The translations under genes and the position numbers were made by a program. Under the pieces are notes generated by a model, which ran no database searches, was not told the DNA's origin, and saw only the letters and a program-made list of their open reading frames with translations. Below, one piece after another: positions 43,988 through 53,925 of a stretch of DNA of 63,035 bases. Numbering within the stretch: the stretch's first letter is position 1; each line of letters starts with the position of its first letter. Source of the stretch: Moorena sp. SIO3I8 (lineage in GTDB: Bacteria; Cyanobacteriota; Cyanobacteriia; Cyanobacteriales; Coleofasciculaceae); assembly GCF_010692325.1 (NCBI RefSeq), contig NZ_JAAHHW010000012.1:1-63035 (forward strand), written 5' to 3'.

Positions 43988-45676
43988 ATGACCCGAAACA
44001 CTTTAGATGAACACAGATCTCAGCGGAATGGCTCTGGCACTATCACTGAGCCTAATCACCAACAGAGATCTCAGCGGAATGGCTCTGGCACTATCAGTCA
44101 GCCAGATCAGCAACCTAATCACCAAGCTAATCACCAACAGGAGGATTCAGCCTCATCATTACCCAGATCCGGGACTAGTCAATCCCAAAACTCCTTGACA
44201 TTAGGAGCAGGTACTTTAGTGATGGCCATGGGTATAGGCATTATGCTGACCTTGCTAGGAATGCGATTGATCGGGACAGCTCCAAAGGTTCAAAAAACCG
44301 ATTCCCCTGCTGAAACTGTTCAAACCCCTGGGGCTGTCCCCTCTGCTGAAACCCCTGGGGCTGTCCCCTCTGCTGTACCTGCTCAAACTGTTACGGTGGC
44401 AGACGTAAAAACCACCACAGTTAACCGTACCCTAGAAGTTATTGGTAGTGTTGCTGCTTTTGAGGAGATTAGGGTCAAGTCCCAAGCAACGGGTTTACAG
44501 ATTAAACAGGTACTGGTTAGAGAAGGGGAATTTGTCAAGGCCGGACAAGTAATGGCACGCCTAGATAATGCTGTGCTTCAGGCACAGTTAGCTCAAGCTC
44601 AGGCAGCAGTTGCCCAAGCTGAAGCCCGTTTAGCAGAACTGAAGGCGGGGTCACGCTCAGAAGAAAAATCCCAAGCTAGAGCTCGTCTAGACCAAGCTAG
44701 AGCTCGTCTAAGGCAGGCCGAAGCTAGTATTCCTAGACAGATTGACCAAGCAAAAGCCCAAGTGGCATCTGCTGAAGCCCAGTTGAGTCTAGCTAAACGT
44801 CGCTTCGAGAGCCAGAAAAAATTGATTGCCGAGGGAGCCATCTCCCAAGACCGCTATAATGAGGTGGAAAGTCAATATTTCAGTGCTCAAGCGAATTTAT
44901 CTGAAGCGCAACAACGCCTTGAGCAAGCACGAAACACCAACAGCCCAGAAATTGCCCAGTTAGAAGCCGCTGTAGTAGAAGCTCAACAGCAGCTCCAGCA
45001 AAGATTGGCTGGTTCCCGTCCAGAAGTAATTGCTCAAGCTCAAGCTCAACTGGCTAGAGAGAAGGCACAAGTCCAGTTAGTGATGGCGCAACTAAAGGAT
45101 ACCCAAGTGGTGGCACCAGTCAGTGGCAAAGTAGCCACTAGAAATGCCCGTGTCGGTGATATTACCTCTTCGTCAGAAAAACTCTTTACCATTATCGAAA
45201 AGGGGCGTTTGGAATTGTTATTAAGGGTACCGGAAACCCAACTGTCCCAAATTCAGATTGGGCAACCAGTAGAAATATCCTCTAGAGGAGATAGCAGCCT
45301 GAAGCTTTCTGGAACAGTACGAGAAATTGACCCGATAGTTGATCAGCAGTCTCGTCAGGCTGTGGTCAAAGTAGATTTACCCAATTCCGGTAGCTTGCGA
45401 CCAGGAATGTTTTTACAAGGCTCTATCACCACCTCATCCACTACCGGTCTAACTATACCATCGAAAGCAGTCTTGCCCCAACCTGACACTAGTGCAATCG
45501 TTTACCGACTCGAAGCAGATAACACTGTTAAAGCAAAGCCAGTGGTAATGGGAGAACTCCTCCCTGATGGGCAAGTAGAAATCAAGAGTGGTTTAGCCCC
45601 AAGCGATCGCATTGTAGTCAAAGGTGCTGCTTTCCTCAAAGACGGCGATCGCGTCCAAGTCTTAGAAACTCAATAG
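43988..45676 (+). CDS. RND efflux membrane fusion protein (HlyD/AcrA family)
   Basis: 562 aa. The N-terminal 60 residues contain a duplicated QRNGSGTI segment with His/Gln-rich spacers (nucleotides about 44015-44145), before one membrane anchor (about residues 75-92). The periplasmic body has a split lipoyl/barrel-sandwich domain (VRVKSQATGLQIKQVLVREG; VAPVSGKVATRNARVGD) enclosing a long Ala/Gln/Glu coiled coil (about 195-380). It should link the inner-membrane pump encoded next (47 nt downstream) to an outer-membrane channel. No channel gene in the window. AGGGGAATAACC precedes ATG 43988. Confidence 0.9.
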   Translation: MTRNTLDEHRSQRNGSGTITEPNHQQRSQRNGSGTISQPDQQPNHQANHQQEDSASSLPRSGTSQSQNSLTLGAGTLVMAMGIGIMLTLLGMRLIGTAPKVQKTDSPAETVQTPGAVPSAETPGAVPSAVPAQTVTVADVKTTTVNRTLEVIGSVAAFEEIRVKSQATGLQIKQVLVREGEFVKAGQVMARLDNAVLQAQLAQAQAAVAQAEARLAELKAGSRSEEKSQARARLDQARARLRQAEASIPRQIDQAKAQVASAEAQLSLAKRRFESQKKLIAEGAISQDRYNEVESQYFSAQANLSEAQQRLEQARNTNSPEIAQLEAAVVEAQQQLQQRLAGSRPEVIAQAQAQLAREKAQVQLVMAQLKDTQVVAPVSGKVATRNARVGDITSSSEKLFTIIEKGRLELLLRVPETQLSQIQIGQPVEISSRGDSSLKLSGTVREIDPIVDQQSRQAVVKVDLPNSGSLRPGMFLQGSITTSSTTGLTIPSKAVLPQPDTSAIVYRLEADNTVKAKPVVMGELLPDGQVEIKSGLAPSDRIVVKGAAFLKDGDRVQVLETQ

Positions 45677-45723
45677 AAGCCCTCCCATCGCCTTCAAGCC
45701 AATAACCTTCAACTATTTATAAG

Positions 45724-48700
45724 ATGTCCTTCCACGTCTCCTCTTGGTCAATTAAAAATCCGGTTGCTACTCTGGTCATGTTCCTGGTTTTAGGAATAGT
45801 TGGTCTATTCTCCTTTAACCAGTTGGGAATTGATCAGCTTCCCAATATTGATCTTCCAGCGGTGATGGTTACTGTCACCCAGCCAGGGGCAGGACCGGCA
45901 GAACTGGAATTCCAGGTAACCAAAAAAATTGAAGATGCTGTTGCTAGCCTTGGAGATATTGACCAAATCTCCTCCACCGTTACTGATGGCAGCTCCAGCA
46001 CTATTATTAATTTTGTCCTGGGAACTGATAGCAATCAGGCCACTAATGATGTACGCAATGCGGTAGCTCAAATTCGCCAAAGTTTGCCCCTAGATATCAA
46101 CGAACCTATTGTCAGGCGGTTAGAATTTGCCGGGGGTTCAGTCATGACCTATGCGGTAGCTTCTGACAAACGCTCGCTGGAGGAGTTGAGTGACCTAGTT
46201 GACCGGAAAATTAGCCGTGATCTGGTGAATGTACCGGGAGTTGCCCAAATTGATCGACTCGGAGGAGTTGACCGGGAAATTCGAGTTGACCTTGACCCGG
46301 CTAGATTACAAGCCTTTGGTATCACTGCTACCCAAGTTAATGACCAAATTCGGACTTTTAATATTAACTTACCCGGTGGTCGCGGTAACATCGGCGGCGC
46401 TGAACAGAATGTCCGGACTCTCGGAAGTGCCAAGACCGTGGAAGAGTTGAAAAACTACCGTATTGTCCTCCCGGATGGCGCAAATGTTACCCTTTCCAGT
46501 TTGGGAAAGGTTACAGACGGCTTTGGTGATCTTAGGAAAGCTGCCTATCTCAATGGGGAGTCAGTGGTAGCCTTTTCTGTACTGCGGAGCAGTGGTAGCA
46601 GTTTAGTCTCGGTGGAAGAAGGGGTTAGCAAAGCTGTTGAACAACTAAAAACTACCCTCCCAGAGGATATCGAACTGCGCTTGATCTTCACCCGTGCTGA
46701 TTCAATCCGTGAGTCCTACCAAGCAACCATCGATTCCCTGGTTATCGGTTCACTACTTACCATACTCACCGTGGGGATATTTCTAAGAAATTGGCGGGTA
46801 ACTCTAATTACAGCAGTAGCTCTACCTTTATCAATTATTCCCACCTTTTTGGTGATGAAATCCCTAAACTATACCCTCAACGGTATGACCCTACTGGGTT
46901 TAGCCCTAGCAGTAGGGAACTTGGTCGATGATGCCATTTGCATGATTGAAAATATCGACCAGCACTTGGATATGGGTAAGAAACCCTTGAAAGCAGCTTG
47001 GGATGGGGCGCGGGAAATTGGTTTAGCTGTAGTAGCGACCACAGCAACTATTGTCGCGGTATTTATTCCTGTAGCCTTTATGGGGGGTATCCCTGGTCAA
47101 TTCTTCCAACCCTTTGGAGTAACCGTTGCTGTATCTACTATGTTTTCCACCCTAGTAGCTACAACAATGACACCGATGCTGAGCGCTTATTTGCTCAAGC
47201 CAAAATCAAAAGCATTGAAGGTTGACAAGTTGAAGGTTGAAAGTTGGCAAAATAACCATCAACCCAATAACCTTCAACCCAATAACCTTCAACCCAATAA
47301 CCTTCAACCCAATAACCTTCAACCCAATAACCTTCAACCCAATAACCTTCAACCCAATAACCTTCAACCCAATAACCTTCAACCCAATAACCTTCAACCT
47401 GCAACCGAACAACCTGCAACCGAACAACCTGCAACCGAACAACCTGCAACCGAACAACCTGCAACCGATAAGAGCCGGCGCATACAACCTTATCGAGGTC
47501 TATTAACCTGGGCGTTGAAGCACCGGATTACCACGATGTTGATAGCTGTAGCTTTTTTCATCGGTAGCTTGCAGCTTGTACAGTTTATTCCCAAGGGTTT
47601 GTTTAGTAATGGGGATACTGGAGTCAGTACGATATCCATTGAGCTGCCACCGGGGTCTGAGCTGAATGAAACCATAGAGGTCATTCAAGAAACAAATCGG
47701 TTGTTGCAGTCAAACCCAGCTGTGGAAAATGTTCTGGCCAGTGCTGGAGATGATGGTGTAAATTCTGCTATTGTATACGCCAAACTCTTACCCAAAGACC
47801 AACGGGAACTCTCTCAAAGAGAATTTGGCCAGGAGATGCGTGAGGATTTCCAGAAAATACCTGGCGCGAGGGTTAGATTCCGTAGTCAAGGGGCTCGAGG
47901 CTCTAACCAGGATTTATCAATTATCCTCAAGAGTGAAAATGGTGAACTGCTGTCCCAAACCGCCCAAGCTCTAGAAAAACAGATGCGTCAAATTCCTGGT
48001 TTAGTGGAAGTTACCTCTAGTGAAAGTCTAGTTAAACCAGAAATTGTGATTGTACCTAACCCTGCCCGTGCTGCAGATTTAGGAGTGTCTGTTCAAGCGA
48101 TCGCACGCACTGCCTCTTTAGCCCTAATTGGAGATCTTGAGTCAAATCTGGCTAAATTTGACTTACCTGACCGACAAATTCCGATTCGTGTTCAACTTGA
48201 CCCAGCATCCAGGGATGACATCGAAACCCTTAAAAATCTGCGGGTTCCCAGTCAAAATGGTACTTTAGTACCGATTGCTGCCGTAGCTGATATCCGTTTA
48301 GGGAGTGGACCTGCCCAGATTGACCGCTTTAATCGTTCTCGTCAGGTGTCTTTGGGAGGCAACTTGCAAGGGATTTCTCTAGGAGATGCGATGGACAAAG
48401 TCAAAGCCCTACCTGCCATGAATCCCCTACCTCCTGGAGTTTCCGAGGAACCAGCTGGGGATGCCGAGATTATGCGAGACATATTCAGTCGCTTTTTCAG
48501 CGCCTTAGGGCTAGCAGTGCTGTCCATTTATGCCATTCTGGTGCTGTTGTACAACAGTTTTCTTTATCCCTTTGGGATTTTGGTGGCTTTACCCCTATCC
48601 ATCGGTGGAGCCTTAATGGGACTGTTGATAGGCCAGAAGGAATTGGGACTGTTTGCCCTGATCGGAATAGTATTACTAATGGGATTGGTGACCAAAAATG

Positions 48701-49101
48701 CCATTCTTTTGGTAGACTTTGCCTTAGCCCATCAGCAAGAAGGGATGCCCCAGTTTAAAGCAGTGATTCAAGCTGGAGTCAGTCGCTTGCGACCGATTTT
48801 GATGACCTCCGTCTCCACCGTTGCTGGCATGATTCCCATTGCCTTGGAATGGGGAGCAGCCGGTGAAGTTCGTAGTCCGATGGCTATTGCCGTGATTGGA
48901 GGATTTACCACTTCTACTCTGCTAACCTTGGTGGTGGTGCCGGTATTATTTACCTATGTCGATAACTTAGTTCGTTGGACAAGAAAGACCCTATTTGGAA
49001 GTAACACTCAAGATTCCCAAGACCTAGTAGAGGTTGAGGTAGAGCCTGAGCAGTATTTGAGCAATGGTACTTCTGTTGCTGCTAGTAATGGTAAATTCTA
49101 G
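45724..49101 (+). CDS. RND efflux transporter (AcrB/HAE1 type) with a pentapeptide-repeat loop
   Basis: 1125 aa. The start (SFHVSSWSIKNPVATLVMF), GPAELEFQVTKKIEDA, GLALAVGNLVDDAICMIEN (TM4 proton relay Asp-Asp) and GLVTKNAILLVDFA are standard for resistance-nodulation-division pumps, proton-driven inner-membrane exporters. Residues about 509-582, in the cytoplasmic loop between the two repeated halves, are about 10 copies of QPNNL and five of QPATE from a 15-nt tandem repeat. Otherwise the length is near usual (1030-1070 aa) plus the insert. Cotranscribed with the fusion protein. A 19-bp hairpin follows at 49162. Confidence 0.93.
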   Translation: MSFHVSSWSIKNPVATLVMFLVLGIVGLFSFNQLGIDQLPNIDLPAVMVTVTQPGAGPAELEFQVTKKIEDAVASLGDIDQISSTVTDGSSSTIINFVLGTDSNQATNDVRNAVAQIRQSLPLDINEPIVRRLEFAGGSVMTYAVASDKRSLEELSDLVDRKISRDLVNVPGVAQIDRLGGVDREIRVDLDPARLQAFGITATQVNDQIRTFNINLPGGRGNIGGAEQNVRTLGSAKTVEELKNYRIVLPDGANVTLSSLGKVTDGFGDLRKAAYLNGESVVAFSVLRSSGSSLVSVEEGVSKAVEQLKTTLPEDIELRLIFTRADSIRESYQATIDSLVIGSLLTILTVGIFLRNWRVTLITAVALPLSIIPTFLVMKSLNYTLNGMTLLGLALAVGNLVDDAICMIENIDQHLDMGKKPLKAAWDGAREIGLAVVATTATIVAVFIPVAFMGGIPGQFFQPFGVTVAVSTMFSTLVATTMTPMLSAYLLKPKSKALKVDKLKVESWQNNHQPNNLQPNNLQPNNLQPNNLQPNNLQPNNLQPNNLQPNNLQPNNLQPATEQPATEQPATEQPATEQPATDKSRRIQPYRGLLTWALKHRITTMLIAVAFFIGSLQLVQFIPKGLFSNGDTGVSTISIELPPGSELNETIEVIQETNRLLQSNPAVENVLASAGDDGVNSAIVYAKLLPKDQRELSQREFGQEMREDFQKIPGARVRFRSQGARGSNQDLSIILKSENGELLSQTAQALEKQMRQIPGLVEVTSSESLVKPEIVIVPNPARAADLGVSVQAIARTASLALIGDLESNLAKFDLPDRQIPIRVQLDPASRDDIETLKNLRVPSQNGTLVPIAAVADIRLGSGPAQIDRFNRSRQVSLGGNLQGISLGDAMDKVKALPAMNPLPPGVSEEPAGDAEIMRDIFSRFFSALGLAVLSIYAILVLLYNSFLYPFGILVALPLSIGGALMGLLIGQKELGLFALIGIVLLMGLVTKNAILLVDFALAHQQEGMPQFKAVIQAGVSRLRPILMTSVSTVAGMIPIALEWGAAGEVRSPMAIAVIGGFTTSTLLTLVVVPVLFTYVDNLVRWTRKTLFGSNTQDSQDLVEVEVEPEQYLSNGTSVAASNGKF
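47253..47467. repeat. 15-nt tandem repeat within the RND pump gene
   Basis: About ten copies of AACCTTCAACCCAAT (encoding QPNNL) then five of CAACCTGCAACCGAA (QPATE). The unit is a multiple of three, so copy-number change keeps the frame. Confidence 0.9.
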
Positions 49102-49133
49102 TCTCTCGACAAATGTCTAGGTAAGCGAACAGC

Positions 49134-49202
49134 GATTAGCGCTACGCGCACGCTACGCGAACAGCCGTCAGCTATCAGCCCTTGGCTGATAGCTGACGGC
49201 TG
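49134..49202. repeat. GCTACGCGAAC repeat and 19-bp perfect hairpin after the RND gene
   Basis: Two partial copies of the dispersed GCACGCTACGCGAAC repeat (49134-49163) lead into CAGCCGTCAGCTATCAGCC (49162-49180) with its perfect complement at 49184-49202 and a 3-nt loop. It may end the RND transcript, but no T-run follows. Confidence 0.6.
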
Positions 49203-49286
49203 AATCCTTATGCCTAGGGTGAATAACAATTAACTATACAACCCACATTCCGCAGGTGTGATTCCAAAATCCGGTATTTTTAAAAG

Positions 49287-49412
49287 ATGAGTAAAATTGA
49301 AGCGTCTAATATCAGAGTACAGGATCTTGACCACTGTGGAATAGTGGCTGGAATTTGTGATGAAATCCAGAAAAATGCCGTGTGCGGCAAACCCCTGGTA
49401 TTTGGTGTTTAG
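49287..49412 (+). pseudogene. Fragment of an IS1634-type (DUF4277) transposase N-terminus
   Basis: A 41-codon frame starts MSKIEASNIRVQDLDHCGIV and AGICDEI, closely recalling the DUF4277 N-terminus of cyanobacterial IS1634-family transposases (normally followed by several hundred residues). After about 27 codons the resemblance ends (QKNAVCGK...) and TAG follows at 49410. It overlaps the 5' end of the NTPase-WD40 gene by 31 nt in another frame. Confidence 0.5.
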
Positions 49413-52400
49413 ACAAGCACGATAAAGGCGAGTATATCTTTCTGTCTCCAGGACATGAACTCAACTTACCCCCCGCACCACCATTAGATGAGTCCAAAAA
49501 TCCCTATCGGGGTTTAAACTCCTTTGAAGAGGAACACAGTCAACTATTTTTTGGTAGAACATTACTAGTAGAAAAGTTACAGGATTTTGTCAAAGCTAAT
49601 CCTTTAACAGTGGTGTTGGGTGCTTCCGGTTCGGGTAAATCTAGCTTGGTGAAGGCAGGATTAATTCCCAAACTACGGCAAGATAATACCGAGAAATGGT
49701 GTGTTTTGCCACCCATCCGTCCTGGTGAGACGCCCTTGGAACCATTAAATAATGTGCTGACTGATGCTAAGTTACCAAGGGTAGAGCCACAAAACCCCCA
49801 GCAGAACCTGGCAATGAGCATTGATGTTTGGGGGAAGAATAACCCCAACTCTAAGTTATTACTGTTTATTGACCAAAGCGAAGAAATTATTACACTCTGT
49901 CAAAACTTAGATCAGCGTAAGGCGTTTTTCCAACAGATACTCACAGCCATAAATGCCCATGGGGATAAATTACGGGTAGTAATATCCCTACGGTCTGACT
50001 TTGAACCCCAAGTCAGGGATGCTGGCTTAAGGTTTGTCCCCACAGACTATAACGTCGGAAACACTGTGCTTAAACAGGGTTGGCACAGCAGACGATTTAT
50101 TGTACCGGCGATGACGCGAGCTGAACTCAAGGAAGCAATCGAGAAACCCGCAGAAGCACGGGTAATGTATTTTCAGACCCACGAACTTGTAGAACAATTG
50201 ATTGATGAAGTGGCAGATATGCCCGGAGCATTGCCCCTGCTGTCTTTTGCCTTGAGCGAACTTTATCTCAAGTATTTAAGGCGACAACGGCAGGCACAAT
50301 ACAGGGGTATTACTATTGACCGGGCATTGACTCAAGCCGATTATAGTGAATTGGGGGGAGTAATGCGATCGCTAACTCAAAGGGCTGATGAGGAATATCA
50401 GGCGCTAGTTAATGAAAATCCAGCTTATGACCAAGTAATCCGTCATGTCATGCTGCGGATGGTGGCACTAGGTGGGGGTGAATTAGCCCGTAGGCGCGTA
50501 CCTTTATCAGAATTAGAATATCCGGGAGAGAAAAATGGTTTAGTCAAGGAAGTAATTGAGCGCTTTACCAATGCACGGTTATTGGTGAAAGGAGAAGATA
50601 CTGATGGTAATCTTTATGTAGAACCAGCCCATGATGCTTTAGTACGGGGATGGCAAAAGCTGCTGGAGTGGAAACTACATGATGAGGAAAATTTACTTCT
50701 ACAACGACGGTTAACTCCTGCGGCTGAAGAGTGGGAAAGCCAGCAAAAGGCAAAGTTTCTTTGGCATGCTAACCCTCGTCTTGATTTGTTGAAAAAGGTA
50801 CTAAATTCTGATGATAATTGGCTCAACCAAGTAGAAACTGAGTTTGTGCGGCGTAGCGTCAAGCTAAAAAGCTTTAATACTCGTCGGAATTGGGGTGTTG
50901 CGATCGCAGTTATGCTGGGATTGAGCGGGTTAACTATATTCGCTAGATATAATGCTAATATCGCTGATCAAAGAAGAATAAATGCCGATGTCAGAGCCTT
51001 TAGTCTATCTTCTAAAAATCTTATGGATTCTAATCAACCGTTAGAAGCAACTATAAACGCGATTAAGGCAGGGCGATTACTAGAGGATCAAGAGAAAGTT
51101 GCTATAGAGCCGGAAACTCAAATGCAGGCTATCACTGCCCTCCAGCGCGTAGTTTACACTCAGAGATTACCTATTAAAACAGAACTCCATAATTTTAGAG
51201 AAATCAATCGCTTAGAAGGCCATAATTCTGAAGTTAGAGGTATCAATTTTAGTAATAACGGTAATCTGATCGCTTCAGGCAGTAAAGATAATACTATTAA
51301 GATCTGGAAACGAGATGGCACTTTACTGAAAACTCTTCCAGGTCACACTAAGACCGTTAGAAGTATCAGTTTTAGTCCAGATGATCGGATTATAGTATCT
51401 GCCAGTGATGACAAAACTTTGAAATTATGGGATGTAGAAAATTACTCTCTTATCAGATCTTTCGAGGGACATACTGGTACGATTCCTACTGTCTCATTTA
51501 GCCCGAATGGTCAGCTAATTGCCTCAGCTAGTGGTGATGGAACTATCAAAATTTGGAATCCAGAAAGTGGTTTAATCAAAACGATCGAAAAAGCTCACCC
51601 CAATTTTGTGCAAGATGGTCCTTACGTACAAAGTGTCCAATTTAGTCCTGATGGTCAGTTATTAGCCTCTGTGGGTTATGATGGCTTGATTAAACTATGG
51701 ACAACAGATGGAAAATTGCTCGATTCCTTCGAGCATGGTTATATTATCTGGGATGTCAGCTTTAGTCCTGATGGACAAACTCTTGCCTCGGCGGGGGAAG
51801 ATGGCAAAATAAAACTCTGGAGCCTTGATGGCACCTTACTAAGAACTTTTCAAGGACATCTAAGTGGTGTCAGAAGGGTAGATTTTAGCTCTGATGGAGA
51901 GACTCTAGCATCAGCAGGTCAAGATAACACAGTGAAAATTTGGAGCAAGGATGGCACTTTACAATTTAAAAGTCTCAAAGGTCATAGCGATTGGGTTTGG
52001 GATGTAGCATTTAGTCCTGATAATTCTGAGGGACAGGTGTTAGCCTCAGCTAGTAGGGACGGCATTGTAAAGCTTTGGCGACAAGAGAAAACTGCACTGA
52101 AAAGATTAGATGTTGGCTTTGTTCCTGATTTCATCAGATTTAGCCCAGATGGAACAACTATTGCTACAGGTGCTTCGCAAAAAATGTTACTCTGGAATCT
52201 TGAAAGTGATCAAGTCATAAAATTTGATACAGGACCAACCTCAGATGCAAGTTTTAATTCCGATGGACTAACTATTGCTGTTGCAGCTAGCTATCAGAAT
52301 ACAGTACAGCTCTGGGATATAGTCAATAATGCTTATAAAGCACTTGAATTAAACGGCGATAGTGTAAAAACTAGTGTTGCAAGTGTTAGTTTCAAGCCTA

Positions 52401-53095
52401 ATAGTCAACTAGTAGCTTTTGGCAGGTGGGATAATACTGTTAACCTTTGGAATATAAATACTGATAAGGCTATAACTTGTGAAGAACAAACAAAACATCA
52501 AGATTCTGTCTCTACTGTGATTTTTAGCCCTAACGGACAACTACTTGCTTCTGGAAGCTGGGATAGTACTATTAAGCTTTGGGATGTCAATACCGATTGT
52601 AAAGACATCAAAACATTACTAGGTCATGGAGGTAGAGTTCAAGATGTCAGTTTTAGTCCAGATAGTAAAATGATTGCTTCAGCAAGTAGTGATAACACCA
52701 TCAAACTCTGGAATTTAGGTGAAACAAATCCTAGAACTTTGAGAGGACATAATGGTTGGGTTGTAAGTTTAAGTTTTCATCCTAATGGCAAAATAATTGC
52801 CACAGGTAGTACTGACCAAACAGTAAAATTATGGGGCATTGATAGTGGAAGTGAGATCGAAACCCTAAAAAGCCATACACATGTTGAGGGATTAGGGATG
52901 TGGCCAAAAGTCAGTTTTAATCCAGATGGTAAAATACTAGCCTCTATAAGCCCAGGTGATGAAACTATCGTGTTATGGAATTTCGATCTGAAAGATTTGT
53001 TAGCGCAAGCCTGTGGAGTAGCAGGAGATTATCTTGAGACAAATCCTAATGTCGAGGAAAGCGATCGCCATCTTTGCGACAATGTTAACAAGTAG
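49382..53095 (+). CDS. nSTAND1-type NTPase with 14 WD40 repeats, probably 5'-truncated
   Basis: 1237 aa from GTG 49382. Residues about 40-450 are a STAND-type P-loop NTPase: NPYRGLNSFEEEHSQLFFGR, Walker A GASGSGKSS (about 79-87), LLLFIDQSEEI. After a membrane-like or helical segment (about 500-520), 14 WD40 repeats run to the end (two seven-bladed propellers possible). The frame before GTG reads six sense codons after TGA 49361, and QTPGIWCLDKHDKGEYIFLS looks like an interior linker that in related proteins follows an N-terminal effector domain (caspase-like or similar). The transposase scrap upstream suggests that domain was deleted. Such proteins are signalling or conflict sensors. Confidence 0.8.
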   Translation: MRQTPGIWCLDKHDKGEYIFLSPGHELNLPPAPPLDESKNPYRGLNSFEEEHSQLFFGRTLLVEKLQDFVKANPLTVVLGASGSGKSSLVKAGLIPKLRQDNTEKWCVLPPIRPGETPLEPLNNVLTDAKLPRVEPQNPQQNLAMSIDVWGKNNPNSKLLLFIDQSEEIITLCQNLDQRKAFFQQILTAINAHGDKLRVVISLRSDFEPQVRDAGLRFVPTDYNVGNTVLKQGWHSRRFIVPAMTRAELKEAIEKPAEARVMYFQTHELVEQLIDEVADMPGALPLLSFALSELYLKYLRRQRQAQYRGITIDRALTQADYSELGGVMRSLTQRADEEYQALVNENPAYDQVIRHVMLRMVALGGGELARRRVPLSELEYPGEKNGLVKEVIERFTNARLLVKGEDTDGNLYVEPAHDALVRGWQKLLEWKLHDEENLLLQRRLTPAAEEWESQQKAKFLWHANPRLDLLKKVLNSDDNWLNQVETEFVRRSVKLKSFNTRRNWGVAIAVMLGLSGLTIFARYNANIADQRRINADVRAFSLSSKNLMDSNQPLEATINAIKAGRLLEDQEKVAIEPETQMQAITALQRVVYTQRLPIKTELHNFREINRLEGHNSEVRGINFSNNGNLIASGSKDNTIKIWKRDGTLLKTLPGHTKTVRSISFSPDDRIIVSASDDKTLKLWDVENYSLIRSFEGHTGTIPTVSFSPNGQLIASASGDGTIKIWNPESGLIKTIEKAHPNFVQDGPYVQSVQFSPDGQLLASVGYDGLIKLWTTDGKLLDSFEHGYIIWDVSFSPDGQTLASAGEDGKIKLWSLDGTLLRTFQGHLSGVRRVDFSSDGETLASAGQDNTVKIWSKDGTLQFKSLKGHSDWVWDVAFSPDNSEGQVLASASRDGIVKLWRQEKTALKRLDVGFVPDFIRFSPDGTTIATGASQKMLLWNLESDQVIKFDTGPTSDASFNSDGLTIAVAASYQNTVQLWDIVNNAYKALELNGDSVKTSVASVSFKPNSQLVAFGRWDNTVNLWNINTDKAITCEEQTKHQDSVSTVIFSPNGQLLASGSWDSTIKLWDVNTDCKDIKTLLGHGGRVQDVSFSPDSKMIASASSDNTIKLWNLGETNPRTLRGHNGWVVSLSFHPNGKIIATGSTDQTVKLWGIDSGSEIETLKSHTHVEGLGMWPKVSFNPDGKILASISPGDETIVLWNFDLKDLLAQACGVAGDYLETNPNVEESDRHLCDNVNK

Positions 53096-53173
53096 TTACC
53101 TTCATGTAAAAGTTTTGGTAGCCAAGATTGTGTTTTTTGCAATTGGCTCATCTTTCTAATTGTCTAAGAATTT

Positions 53174-53253
53174 GCGTTCGTGTAGCGTGACCAAAGGTCA
53201 ATCGCTTTTAGCGTGGCCTACGGCCAATCGGGCAGCGGCTCCAAAGAAGCATC
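53174..53253. repeat. Dispersed GTAGCGTGACC/AGCGTGGCCTACGGCC repeat
   Basis: Tandem versions of the repeat end in CAGCGGCTCCAAAGAAGCATC. The same arrangement is inserted in the RTX gene at 55606-55690. Partial copies are at 14210, 18347, 22132, 42036, 49134 and 61155. Confidence 0.8.
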
Positions 53254-53342
53254 ACTTCTTTCAACTTTGAAGCGAATCACTCGACATCGATGAAATGGGG
53301 ATCGAATGCTAAACTTAAGCTATTGATTACAATTCCCTTCTT

Positions 53343-53409
53343 GATGCAGTCGCTCATGGGGGAAACCCCCGCGTGAAGGCGCTGCCTTCCCAAGACCGCG
53401 CTGCATCGC
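53343..53409. repeat. Dispersed GATGCAGTCGCTCATGGGGG element
   Basis: Inverted relative to the copy at 154-199, with an inner hairpin GAAGGCGCTGCCTTC. It ends 30 nt before the PIN gene, so it may contribute to that promoter region. Confidence 0.65.
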
Positions 53410-53439
53410 TTCGAGGTATGATTAAACCAAGGGGTAGTA

Positions 53440-53925
53440 ATGGCTGAATCTTACTTAATTTATCTTGATGTTTGTTGCTTAAATCGTCCTTTTGATGATT
53501 GGCGACAAGATAGAATTCGATTAGAAGGACAAACAATCCTAGATATTTTTCAGCGGTTTTATTCAGAAGAATGGAAGCTGGTAAGTAGTGAAGCTATAGA
53601 AGCAGAATTAAACCGAATGGTTAATCTTGACAAACTAGACAGGATTAGAAAATTATTACGGGTTGCTGAAAATAAAATAATTTTAACCGATGAAATAGAT
53701 AAACGTTCTCAAGAAATAGAAAAGTTAGGATTTGGTTTGTATGATTCTTTTCATATTGCTTGCGCTGAAACGGCTAAGGTAGATGTATTATTGACAACGG
53801 ATGATAGATTGCTCAAGAAAGCAATTAAGTATAGCCATCTCTTAAAAGTAAAATTAGATAATCCTGTCACTTGGTTAATGAACACTTTTGTATTAAAAGG
53901 AAATAACAACAATGACACCAATTGA
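53440..53925 (+). CDS. PIN-domain toxin (VapC-like)
   Basis: 161 aa. PIN acidic residues are in YLDVCCLNRPFDD (Asp 9), EAIEAELNR (Glu), GLYDSFHIACAE (Asp) and LLTTDDRLLKKA (Asp). PIN proteins of type II toxin-antitoxin systems are RNases that block translation. The partner is the 69-aa gene overlapping its 3' end by 14 nt. AAGGGG 8-9 nt before ATG 53440. Cytoplasmic. Confidence 0.85.
   Translation: MAESYLIYLDVCCLNRPFDDWRQDRIRLEGQTILDIFQRFYSEEWKLVSSEAIEAELNRMVNLDKLDRIRKLLRVAENKIILTDEIDKRSQEIEKLGFGLYDSFHIACAETAKVDVLLTTDDRLLKKAIKYSHLLKVKLDNPVTWLMNTFVLKGNNNNDTN

Noticed and set aside
47195-47506. Overlapping minus- and plus-strand repeat proteins in the RND gene
   Set aside because: These are shadows of the 15-nt repeat; the real frame is the pump gene.
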